This document shows positions 34,267-41,871 of a stretch of DNA of 64,000 bases, piece by piece; position 1 is the first letter of the stretch, and every line of letters starts with the position of its first letter. Below the pieces are notes generated by a model. That model was not told where the DNA came from and searched no databases. It was given only the letters and a program-made list of their open reading frames with translations. Location of the stretch: NCBI RefSeq assembly GCF_000069185.1, contig NC_010397.1, positions 62,001 through 126,000 on the forward strand. The letters run 5' to 3'. This DNA comes from Mycobacteroides abscessus ATCC 19977. GTDB lineage: Bacteria > Actinomycetota > Actinomycetes > Mycobacteriales > Mycobacteriaceae. Made by a program: the position numbers and the translations under genes.

Positions 34267-34533
34267 ATGGTCCGTCAGCCGCTCACCGCCGCACAACTCG
34301 CCGCGGGCAAGCGTCTGGGCCGACTGCTGCGCGCCGCCCGCGCCGACCGCCCTCTTGACGAGGTGGCGCGCACTGCGGGGATCTCGCCGGAGACGCTGCG
34401 GAAGATCGAGACCGGTCGGCTCCCGACGCCCGCGTTCGGTGCCGTCGTGCAGCTTGCGGCGACTCTGTGTCTCGACCTCAACGACGTCGCCGCCGTCTGG
34501 CAGCAAGAGACCAAGATCGGCGCCGCGTCCTAA
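34267..34533 (+). CDS. XRE-family HTH regulator
   Basis: An 88-residue one-domain DNA-binding protein. The helix-turn-helix is RPLDEVARTAGISPETLRKIETGRL, a lambda-Cro type fold with the conserved IETGR turn. Only short helices follow and no sensor domain is seen, so its signal must come from elsewhere. It is divergent from map over twin palindromic operators. Autorepression plus control of map is the simplest reading. Leaderless translation from ATG 34267 is likely. It is followed after 25 bases by the glycosyltransferase gene. Confidence 0.88.
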   Translation: MVRQPLTAAQLAAGKRLGRLLRAARADRPLDEVARTAGISPETLRKIETGRLPTPAFGAVVQLAATLCLDLNDVAAVWQQETKIGAAS

Positions 34534-34558
34534 CCGCCGCGGTCGTAAACTCGGCCGG

Positions 34559-35890
34559 GTGCACAGCTGGGGTGGGGAGAAGCGGCTGCCGCGTAGCGCC
34601 GTGGTGGGCGCACTGGTCGCGGCGGTGTTGGCGATGGTGGTGCACGACCACCTTGTGCCGTTCGACGTCCGTTTCTTCGGGTTGACCCAGAACGGCTATG
34701 ACCTGGACACCTATCGTGCGGCCGTGCGCGGCCTCTGGGATGGCAAGAGGTTGTACGAGGCACCGGCCCTGAACCAGGCCTGGTTCGTTTACCCGCCCTT
34801 CGCCACGTTGGTTCTCGCGCCGCTCGCGTGGGCATCCTTTGAGGTGGCGAAGTGGATGCTGTTGATTCTTTCGCTCTCGGCGCTGGCGCTCATCGCGTGG
34901 CGCATCCTGCGGTTGGCCGGTGTCCGCGCGGACAGCCGGCTGGGTCTGGCCAGTGCCGCGCTTGCCGCCATCGTCGTCGACGTCGAGCCGGTGCAGGCCA
35001 CGTTGTGGTGGGGGCAGATAAACATCCTCCTCATGGCGGTGGTGCTGCTCGACTTGTTGGGCCCGGCGCAGTCGCGCTGGCGGGGCGTCGGGCTCGGCCT
35101 CGCCGCGGGCATCAAGCTCACCCCGCTGATCTTCCTGCCATATCTGCTGTGCACGCGCCAGTGGCGCGCCGCGACGCACGCCCTGGGCACTATGGCTGCC
35201 ACCGTGGCGTTGACGTGGCCGCTCCTGCCGCGTGACAGTGAATGGTTCTGGAGTCATCTGGGTGACACCGCACATATCAGCCGAATCGACCATCTGGCGA
35301 ACCAGACGATCAACGGATTCCTTGCCCGGTACTTCTTTCCTCAGCCGCGACCCGAATGGCTGTGGATTGCCTTGAGCCTCTTGGTTCTTGCCGCGGGCCT
35401 CGCGGTGGCGGTGTGGGCGCATCGCAGGGGCGAACACGCGCTGGCGCTGATACTGGTGGGCCTGACCGGGTGTGCGGTGTCGCCGTTCAGTTGGGCCGCC
35501 CACTGGGTGTGGTTCGCACCCGCGATTGTTTGGCTGGTCGCGAAGGCGTGCACCACGCAAGGGCCGTGGTCTCAGGGCTGGATCTACCGCGCGGCCGGAC
35601 TTCTCGCGCTGGTCTTCATGTGGACTCTGCATCGGCCCGGTCGCGGACACACCACCATCTACTTCAGTGGCGTGTACTGGAATTTCCTGGACCTGCGGCC
35701 CTTCTGGGCGGGTCAGCTGGTGAGCGGCTGGTATCCGTTGGTGTTCCTGTGCTTCACAATCGCCACGGCCAGCTGGTTGCGCCTCAGTACCGGGGGCTGC
35801 GCCGAACCCGACGAACTGGCGACGCTGACCGCGGACATCGAGGACTACCCGCCGGAAATCTTTGATGAGGAGTTGGCGGTTCGCGCCTAG
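34559..35890 (+). CDS. GT87-family membrane glycosyltransferase (alpha-mannosyltransferase type)
   Basis: Polytopic membrane protein of 443 residues with about ten helices. It matches the DUF2029/GT87 family that uses polyprenyl-phosphate mannose on the periplasmic face in lipomannan or PIM synthesis. The conserved GYDLDTYRAAVRGLWDGKRLYE follows helix 1 and holds the likely catalytic Asp. WGQINILLMAVVLLDL and AGIKLTPLIFLPYLL are further family signatures. GTG 34559 is chosen; the open frame upstream lies inside the XRE gene. The acidic cytoplasmic tail (about 30 residues) is unusual. The donor and acceptor are inferred from the family. Confidence 0.85.
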   Translation: MHSWGGEKRLPRSAVVGALVAAVLAMVVHDHLVPFDVRFFGLTQNGYDLDTYRAAVRGLWDGKRLYEAPALNQAWFVYPPFATLVLAPLAWASFEVAKWMLLILSLSALALIAWRILRLAGVRADSRLGLASAALAAIVVDVEPVQATLWWGQINILLMAVVLLDLLGPAQSRWRGVGLGLAAGIKLTPLIFLPYLLCTRQWRAATHALGTMAATVALTWPLLPRDSEWFWSHLGDTAHISRIDHLANQTINGFLARYFFPQPRPEWLWIALSLLVLAAGLAVAVWAHRRGEHALALILVGLTGCAVSPFSWAAHWVWFAPAIVWLVAKACTTQGPWSQGWIYRAAGLLALVFMWTLHRPGRGHTTIYFSGVYWNFLDLRPFWAGQLVSGWYPLVFLCFTIATASWLRLSTGGCAEPDELATLTADIEDYPPEIFDEELAVRA

Positions 35891-35900
35891 AGTCCAGGAC

Positions 35901-36911
35901 ATGGATCCCGTCTCGGCACTCAGGGAGATCGCGTATTACAAAGAACTCGCTCGCGAGGAATCCCGGCGGGTTATGGCCTACCGCAAGGCCGCAGAGATCA
36001 TCGCCGGGCTCAGTCCTCAAGAGCGAGAACGCCATGGCGCCAACAAGACGTGGAAGAGCCTGACCGGTCTTGGGCCAAAGACGGCGACGGTCGCGGCCGA
36101 GGCATGGGCGGGAAAGGTCCCGGCCACGCTCGAACAACTGCGGGCCAATGCCAAGAGCACCGGTGGGGGAGCGATGCGTGAAGCGCTCAAAGGTGACCTG
36201 CATCTGCACTCCAACTGGTCAGATGGCTCGGTGCCCATCGAGGAAATGATGAGTACCGCCAAGGCGCTCGGGCACGAATACTGTGCGCTCACTGACCATT
36301 CGCCCCGCCTTCGGGTCGCTAACGGGTTGTCGGCCGACCGGCTGCGCACCCAGCTGGCGGTGATCGACGGTATGCGAGAGCAGATGGCGCCCATGCGCAT
36401 TCTTACCGGAATCGAGGTCGACATCCTCGACGACGGCGACCTGGATCAGGACCCTGAGCTCCTTGAGCAGCTCGATATCGTTGTGGCGAGCGTGCACTCC
36501 AAGCTGGCGATGGACGCCGACGCGATGACCCGACGCATGATCGCCGCCGTCACCAACCCACGGGTGGATGTGCTGGGGCACTGCACGGGCAGGTTGGTAG
36601 AGGGGGAGCGCGGCACCCGCGGAGAGTCGAAATTCGATGCCGCAGAGGTGTTCCGGGCCTGCCGTGATTCCGGAACCGCCATCGAGATCAACTCGCGACC
36701 AGAACGCAGGGACCCGCCGCGGCGGTTGCTCGACCTGGCGCTGAATATCGGCTGCGATTTCTCCATCGATACCGACGCGCACGCACCTGGGCAGTTGGAA
36801 TTTTCCGGATACGGCTGCGAGCGTGCCCTGGAGGCGGGCGTTCCGGAGGATCGGGTGATCAATACCTGGCCGGTCGACCAGTTGCTGGCCTGGACACGGC
36901 AAGGCCGGTAA
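35901..36911 (+). CDS. PHP-domain phosphoesterase, PolX-like C-terminus
   Basis: A 336-residue protein. An N-terminal helix-hairpin-helix region (KTWKSLTGLGPKTATVAAEAWAG) is followed by a PHP domain. Metal residues are in GDLHLHSNWSDG (about 104), LTDHSPR (about 140), GIEVDILDDG (about 180), VASVHSKL (about 203), GHCTGRL (about 232) and SIDTDAHAPGQLE (about 294). The layout resembles the exonuclease half of PolX without the polymerase domain. It corresponds in position to M. tuberculosis Rv3856c. It probably hydrolyses phosphodiesters in DNA or a small phosphate ester. ATG 35901 follows the glycosyltransferase by 10 bases. Confidence 0.87.
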   Translation: MDPVSALREIAYYKELAREESRRVMAYRKAAEIIAGLSPQERERHGANKTWKSLTGLGPKTATVAAEAWAGKVPATLEQLRANAKSTGGGAMREALKGDLHLHSNWSDGSVPIEEMMSTAKALGHEYCALTDHSPRLRVANGLSADRLRTQLAVIDGMREQMAPMRILTGIEVDILDDGDLDQDPELLEQLDIVVASVHSKLAMDADAMTRRMIAAVTNPRVDVLGHCTGRLVEGERGTRGESKFDAAEVFRACRDSGTAIEINSRPERRDPPRRLLDLALNIGCDFSIDTDAHAPGQLEFSGYGCERALEAGVPEDRVINTWPVDQLLAWTRQGR

Positions 36912-36926
36912 GCACTTCTTGACACT

Positions 36927-36953
36927 TTGAACACTTTCGCGCAATGTGTTCAA
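36927..36953. promoter_or_regulatory. TetR operator with 8-bp arms, over the operon promoter
   Basis: TTGAACAC (36927-36934) and GTGTTCAA (36946-36953) form a perfect inverted repeat with an 11-base centre, ending 2 bases before ATG 36956. A consensus -35 TTGACA (36919-36924) lies directly upstream. The TetR product of the operon probably represses from here. Confidence 0.65.
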
Positions 36954-36955
36954 GC

Positions 36956-37549
36956 ATGAAGCTCGTAAAGACGACGGGCCCGCGCGGTGAGGTGCCTGAA
37001 CCCATCGTCGCGGCCGTGGCTCAGACGCTGGTCAGATCCGGAATTCAGCGCTTCAGCCTGTCTGCTGCCGCCGACGAGGCCGGTGTGTCACGTGGCACCA
37101 TCTACAACTGGTTCGGCGGCAAAAAAGAAGCCATCGATGTCGCCGTGGGCTTTATTGCCGGTGCGTTCATCGAGCTGTTCGCCGGGGCGGTGAGCGCCAA
37201 GACGACGCTGACCGATCAGGTTGGCGAGGCCGCGGTGCGGATCAGTGACCACCGCGCGTGGTCTGATCGCCTGGACCCGACGCTGCACGTGTCGAACGTG
37301 TTGGAACTGGTACTCGAGGAGTGCGGCGACGATCTCATGCGCCGGTCTGTGGAGTTCTGGGTGCCGCAGGTAGAGGCCGCCAAGCATCGGGGAGAAATCG
37401 GCGGGGACGTAGACGCCACCGAAGCGGCCGAATGGATCATGCGCACCCTGATGAGCATCGAGGTCCTGCCCGCCATCTCCGTGGACCTGACGGACCCGAA
37501 CCGGGTGCGCAGGTACTTTTCCCGGTTCATCTTGCGTGGACTGGCATGA
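36956..37549 (+). CDS. TetR-family regulator, first gene of an oxygenase operon
   Basis: A 197-residue repressor-type protein. The HTH reads FSLSAAADEAGVSRGTIYNWFGGKKEAIDVAV. The rest is helical. An ATG at 36944 lies inside the operator, so ATG 36956 is preferred. Its stop overlaps the next gene (ATGA), and every following gene in the run overlaps as well, so it autoregulates a five-gene operon. It is not EthR: the sequence differs, and it is co-directional with ethA, not divergent. The effector is unknown, perhaps a cyclic ketone or sterol-like substrate of the oxygenases. Confidence 0.9.
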   Translation: MKLVKTTGPRGEVPEPIVAAVAQTLVRSGIQRFSLSAAADEAGVSRGTIYNWFGGKKEAIDVAVGFIAGAFIELFAGAVSAKTTLTDQVGEAAVRISDHRAWSDRLDPTLHVSNVLELVLEECGDDLMRRSVEFWVPQVEAAKHRGEIGGDVDATEAAEWIMRTLMSIEVLPAISVDLTDPNRVRRYFSRFILRGLA

Positions 37550-39108
37550 GCGATATCGACTTTCGGGTAGCAATCATCGGTGCGGGCCCGGGGGGTATCG
37601 CCGCCGCCTACTATCTGCGACGGCAGGGCATCAACGATTTCGTCATCTTGGAGCGGGCCGATGATTTTGGTGGCACCTGGCGGGACAACACCTATCCGGG
37701 GCTTGCCGTCGATATCCCGGTTGTGTTCTACCAATTGAGTTTCGCGCGAACCGGTCGGTGGAACAAGCTGTTCGCCGACGGCGCCGATATTCAGCGCTAT
37801 CACCTGTCGGTGGTGGCGCAGTTGGGCCTGCGCGAGCATTTCCAGGGTGGCAGCGAGGTGATCGCGGAACGTTGGGACGACGATGGCGACTATTGGGAAC
37901 TGACCATCACGGGAAAGCCGGTCGTTCGTGCTCGTTACGTGATCAGTGCCGTCGGCGGATACATTGACACCAAACCGGGCCCCGATATCCCCGGTATCAA
38001 CGACTTTCGCGGCAAGGTCATGCGCCCGAACGAGTGGGACCATTCCTACGACTACACGGGTAAGCGGGTCGCGGTGATCGGCACCGGCTCCAGCGGTATC
38101 CAGATCGCCCCCGCCGTCGCACGAACCGCCGCGTCGGTGACGACCTTCCAGCGCACCCCGGCATGGATCATCCCCAAACCCAACCCTGCGCTCTCGCCGC
38201 GCGCCCAGCGGATACTGAGTGCGCCGTTGATGCTGACGCTCATCAACGCGTCGATCGCCGTGTCCATGGACATCGTCGAGTTCGTGCTATTCCATCTGCT
38301 GCCCCTGCTCCCGGAATCGGTCCTGCGCGTGTTGATTCCCCGCTACGACAACATGGCACGGCGGTGGTACCGCAGATTGTTGCGTAGCACCGTCCAAGAT
38401 CCGGAGCTGCGCAAGGCGCTGATGCCCAGTTACGGCATCCTCGCGCGGCGCACCATCTTGTCGAGCGACTTTCTCCAGGCAGTGGATGCCGGCGAGGTTC
38501 AACTGGTCATTGAACCGATTGCGCGTGTCACCGAGGACGGCATAGATACCGCAGATGGTGCGCATCACGCCGTTGACTTGTTGGTGCTGGCGACCGGCTA
38601 TGAGATCTACACGGATCCAGAACACTACAAACCGGGAGCGGTGCGAGGCCGCAACGGCTTCGACCTGGGTACGTACTACTGCGACAACGACATGCGAACC
38701 TATGGCGGATCGGCACTGCCCGGCCTGCCGAACCGGTGGATGCTGGTGGGCCCGGAGGGTAACCAGGGGCAGGGCTGGCACGCGATGGTAGAGGCCAACG
38801 CACGGCACGCCGCCCGGATCATCGGCGCGTCGAGCAGGTGCCACCGCGAGGTCGCGGAGGTCAGCCGGCGGGCATTTGACCGGTGGGTGCGCAAAATGGC
38901 GCACCAGAGCAAGGCGATCCGGCTGTATGCCACCGACTGCCAACCGCCGTTGAGCACCTACTTCGTCAACTCCAAGGGGGAGACGCGGTATTACCGCCCG
39001 CAGACGGTCAGTGAGATGAATTGGTTCTCCAAGCATTCCCCCATCTCCGACTACTCGTTGCGGCCGGTTTCGATGGAGACGAAGGTGCGCTATGACCAGT
39101 CAGCATGA
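37546..39108 (+). CDS. Baeyer-Villiger-like flavin monooxygenase with altered fingerprint
   Basis: A flavoprotein of 520 residues. The FAD site is VAIIGAGPGGIAAAYYL (about 8-24), with FGGTWRDNTYPGLAVD next, and the NADPH site is VAVIGTGSSGIQIAPAVA (about 174). The type I fingerprint FxGxxxHxxxWP here reads FRGKVMRPNEWD near residue 153. The central His is Arg and the final Pro is Asp, so classical Baeyer-Villiger activity is uncertain. VLATGYEIYTDPEHYK is the second motif. It overlaps the TetR stop by 4 bases and the SDR start by 17. Likely an NADPH-dependent oxygenase on the same substrate as the P450; the reaction type is open. Confidence 0.85.
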   Translation: MSDIDFRVAIIGAGPGGIAAAYYLRRQGINDFVILERADDFGGTWRDNTYPGLAVDIPVVFYQLSFARTGRWNKLFADGADIQRYHLSVVAQLGLREHFQGGSEVIAERWDDDGDYWELTITGKPVVRARYVISAVGGYIDTKPGPDIPGINDFRGKVMRPNEWDHSYDYTGKRVAVIGTGSSGIQIAPAVARTAASVTTFQRTPAWIIPKPNPALSPRAQRILSAPLMLTLINASIAVSMDIVEFVLFHLLPLLPESVLRVLIPRYDNMARRWYRRLLRSTVQDPELRKALMPSYGILARRTILSSDFLQAVDAGEVQLVIEPIARVTEDGIDTADGAHHAVDLLVLATGYEIYTDPEHYKPGAVRGRNGFDLGTYYCDNDMRTYGGSALPGLPNRWMLVGPEGNQGQGWHAMVEANARHAARIIGASSRCHREVAEVSRRAFDRWVRKMAHQSKAIRLYATDCQPPLSTYFVNSKGETRYYRPQTVSEMNWFSKHSPISDYSLRPVSMETKVRYDQSA

Positions 39109-39922
39109 CAAGCCCCTTGCCGGGCGCGTCGCGTACATCACCGGGGCCGGGCGCGGCCAGGGCCGGGCGCACGCCATCCGGTTGGCGGCCGACGGCGCCG
39201 ACATCGTGGCGATCGACACCTGTGACAAGCCCTCCCCGTACAACGACTACCCGGCGACTACGTCACATGAGTTCGATGAGACCATTTCCGCGGTAAGGGA
39301 TCTGGGCCGCGACATCATCACCGAACGCGTCGATGTACGCGATCTTGCGGGGCATCAGAAGGTGATCCAGGAAGCGATCACCCGGTTCGGACGCCTGGAC
39401 ATCGTGGTGGCCAACGCGGGTATCGCCAGCTGGGCGCGGCTCTGGGAGATCGAGGCCGACCAATGGCGCGATGTCATCGACGTCAATCTGACCGGAGTGT
39501 GGAACACCATCAAAGCCGCGGTCCCGGCGATGATCGAGGCAGGCAACGGTGGCTCCATCATCACGGTGAGTTCCTCGGCGGGTATCAAGGCCATGCCGGG
39601 GTGCGGGCACTATGTAGCGGCCAAGTTCGGTGTGGTGGGTTTGACCAACTCACTGGCGATCGAATTGGGCGAGTATGGGATTCGAGTCAATTCGATTCAT
39701 CCTTATGGGACCAACACACCCTTGGCGGGCGATCAGTCGGTATTGAGGATGTTCGAGATGTATCCCGGATATCTGCAGAGCTTTAGCCAGACACTGGTCG
39801 ACAACGACAGGCTGATCGAGCCCGCCGAGATTGCCGAGGTGGTGGCGTGGCTGGCCGGCGATGCGTCCGGGGTCATGACCGGCGCACAGATTCCCGTCGA
39901 CAAGGGATACCTCAAGCGATGA
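39092..39922 (+). CDS. Mycofactocin-dependent short-chain dehydrogenase
   Basis: A 276-residue SDR with TGAGRGQGRAHAIRLA at residues 18-33 and IVAIDTCDKPSPYNDY, the insertion that marks mycofactocin-coupled SDRs. Catalytic Ser is in VSSSAGIK and Tyr/Lys in YVAAKFG. PYGTNTPL replaces the usual PGxxxT loop. It overlaps both neighbours, 17 bases with the flavoprotein and 4 with the P450. Oxidation of an alcohol to the ketone, or the reverse, next to the two oxygenases is the likely step. The electron carrier would be mycofactocin, made elsewhere. Confidence 0.88.
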   Translation: MTSQHDKPLAGRVAYITGAGRGQGRAHAIRLAADGADIVAIDTCDKPSPYNDYPATTSHEFDETISAVRDLGRDIITERVDVRDLAGHQKVIQEAITRFGRLDIVVANAGIASWARLWEIEADQWRDVIDVNLTGVWNTIKAAVPAMIEAGNGGSIITVSSSAGIKAMPGCGHYVAAKFGVVGLTNSLAIELGEYGIRVNSIHPYGTNTPLAGDQSVLRMFEMYPGYLQSFSQTLVDNDRLIEPAEIAEVVAWLAGDASGVMTGAQIPVDKGYLKR

Positions 39923-41169
39923 CCACCTGCCCATTCACACCCGGTTTCGATTTCACGGATCCGGATCTCATTCAGCACCGCATCCCGGCCGAGGAATTTG
40001 CGTATCTGCGAAAGACCGAGCCCATCTGGTGGAATGCGCAACCCAGGGGAGTGGCCGGATTCGATGACGACGGCTACTGGGTGGTGACCAAACATGCTGA
40101 CGTCAAAGAGGTGTCACGCCTGAACGAGGTCTTTTCCAACAGCGTGAACACGACAGTGGTGCGCTATAACGAAGACATCACCGCCGAGCAACTTGAGATT
40201 CAGCGCGAGAACCTGCTGATCGACATGGACGAACCCAAGCACCGCATCCTGCGCCGTATAGTTTCGCCGCTCTTCACGCCCAAGGCAGTCAACGGATTAC
40301 ACGCACGGCTGGTGGAGCGGGCCCACGGCATCGTGGAGGAGGCCGCTGAAAAGTCCAGTGGCAATTTCGTTTCCGATATCGCCTCGGTGCTACCGATGCA
40401 TGCCATTGCCGACCTCGTCGGCATTCCGGAATCGGACAGACAACAGGTGTTGGACTGGACCAATCAGATGTTCGCCTACGACGACCCGGCCATCGGCAGG
40501 GACACGGCAACCACTGCGACGGTTTCAATGCTCGGTTACGCCTACGCGATGGCCGAAGAGCGGCAGCTCAATCCGCAAGATGACATCCTGACGGGTTTGG
40601 TGCGCGGTGCGTACGACGACCGGCCGCTGACGCCACTGGAGTTTGCCTACTTTGTCATCCAGTTGATGGTCGCGGGCAACGAGACCTCGCGTAACGCGAT
40701 TACGCACGGTGTGCTGGCATTCGCCGACAACCCCGCACAGTGGCGGCTGTATCGCGAACGGCGCCCGTCTACCGCCGCCGACGAGATCATCCGGTGGGCC
40801 AGCCCTATCATCGCCTTCCAGCGCACCGCACTACAGGATGTCGAACTGGGCGGCGTACAGATCCGCAAGGACCAGCGCGTCGGAATGTTCTATGCCTCTG
40901 CCAATTTCGACGAGGACGTGTTCGACGACCCCTTTGCGTTCAATATCGAGCGCGACCCCAACCCGCATCTTGCGTTTGGCGGTCACGGGATTCACTACTG
41001 TCTCGGCGCGAACTTGGCCCGGCTGGAAATCGGCATCATGTTCGACGCGCTGGCGGATCGGCTGCCGGATTTGATGCCGACCGGAGCGCCCACCCGCTTC
41101 CGCTCGGGGTGGATCAACGGCGTGGTGGCGCTGCCCGCCAACTACCACGGCTCAGGGCCTCGTGGTTGA
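39919..41169 (+). CDS. Cytochrome P450
   Basis: A 416-residue haem monooxygenase. The I-helix oxygen-activation motif is AGNETSRNA (about 252), the K-helix ExxR is in ADEIIRWASP (about 288), and the haem loop is FGGHGIHYCLGANLAR with Cys near 360. The sequence resembles actinobacterial CYP125/CYP142-like enzymes of sterol or fatty-chain hydroxylation; the subfamily is a guess. It needs a ferredoxin and reductase, which are not adjacent. Its start overlaps the SDR stop and its end overlaps the methyltransferase start by 8 bases. The long in-frame extension upstream lies inside the SDR gene and is discarded. Confidence 0.92.
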   Translation: MTTCPFTPGFDFTDPDLIQHRIPAEEFAYLRKTEPIWWNAQPRGVAGFDDDGYWVVTKHADVKEVSRLNEVFSNSVNTTVVRYNEDITAEQLEIQRENLLIDMDEPKHRILRRIVSPLFTPKAVNGLHARLVERAHGIVEEAAEKSSGNFVSDIASVLPMHAIADLVGIPESDRQQVLDWTNQMFAYDDPAIGRDTATTATVSMLGYAYAMAEERQLNPQDDILTGLVRGAYDDRPLTPLEFAYFVIQLMVAGNETSRNAITHGVLAFADNPAQWRLYRERRPSTAADEIIRWASPIIAFQRTALQDVELGGVQIRKDQRVGMFYASANFDEDVFDDPFAFNIERDPNPHLAFGGHGIHYCLGANLARLEIGIMFDALADRLPDLMPTGAPTRFRSGWINGVVALPANYHGSGPRG

Positions 41170-41758
41170 TCGGTCGAACGGATACGAGGGTGTGGCCACC
41201 GAGTTCATCAGGGTTCGATCGGCCACCATCGGGGTGACACGGGTCCGCGACTGGGCCACAGCGCTGCCGCGCGGGTCGGCCGTCGTCGATCTGGGCTGTG
41301 GACCCGGTATTCCTCTCACTGAGGTGATGGTGGCCGAAGGACTTCAGGTCTATGCGGTGGATGCCGCCCCGTCTCTCGTCCGGGCGTTTCGGCGCAATCT
41401 GCCGGGCACACCGGTTGTTTGTGAGGCCGTGCAAGACACCGGCTTCTTCGGACGGGACTTCGATGGAGTCTTGGCGTGGGGACTGATGTTCCTTCTTTCC
41501 GCCGAGGATCAGCGGCGCCTGATCCAGCGAATCGCCGGCGTTTTGGTGCCCGGCGGCAGATTGCTGTTCACCTCCTCGGCGGAAACAGCGTCAGGCAATG
41601 ACGCGCTGACAGGTTTGGCAGCCCGATCCCTTGGTGCACGCGAATACCGGCAGCTGCTCGCCGCCGTGGGGATCTCTGTCGTTGAGGAGTACGAGGACGA
41701 GGGAGGCAATCACTACTTCGACGCGGTGAAGGCACCGGCCGGTATCGGCAAGGGCTGA
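41162..41758 (+). CDS. Class I SAM-dependent methyltransferase
   Basis: A 198-residue enzyme with the AdoMet motif VVDLGCGPGIPLTEVM (about 41-56), acidic residue in VYAVDAAPS, and motif IV/VI pattern LAWGLMFLLSAEDQRRLIQRI and LVPGGRLLFTSS. GTG 41162 overlaps the P450 gene by 8 bases, making it the last gene of the TetR-led operon. It may methylate an oxygenated product of that operon (inference). It resembles small UbiE/Tam-type enzymes and the acceptor cannot be told. Confidence 0.83.
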   Translation: MVDRSNGYEGVATEFIRVRSATIGVTRVRDWATALPRGSAVVDLGCGPGIPLTEVMVAEGLQVYAVDAAPSLVRAFRRNLPGTPVVCEAVQDTGFFGRDFDGVLAWGLMFLLSAEDQRRLIQRIAGVLVPGGRLLFTSSAETASGNDALTGLAARSLGAREYRQLLAAVGISVVEEYEDEGGNHYFDAVKAPAGIGKG

Positions 41759-41859
41759 CTGGGAAGCACCGTGACCAGTGGCAACACGCCCAGGTCTTTA
41801 CACAGTGTGATCGGGATCGCAAGGGTCTAACTTTACTTTTCTCGCTGATCCGTAAGCGG

Positions 41860-41865
41860 TAGCAT
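41860..41865 (+). promoter_or_regulatory. -10 box of ethA, leaderless start
   Basis: TAGCAT (TANNNT) ends 6 bases before the ethA ATG at 41872, so transcription probably starts at the ATG. No EthR-type operator or other strong palindrome is seen in the 113-base gap. Confidence 0.5.
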
Positions 41866-41871
41866 CGCGGC

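Noticed and set aside
36956..37549. TetR gene considered as ethR
   Set aside because: Its sequence does not resemble EthR, and it is not divergent from ethA but heads a separate operon five genes away.
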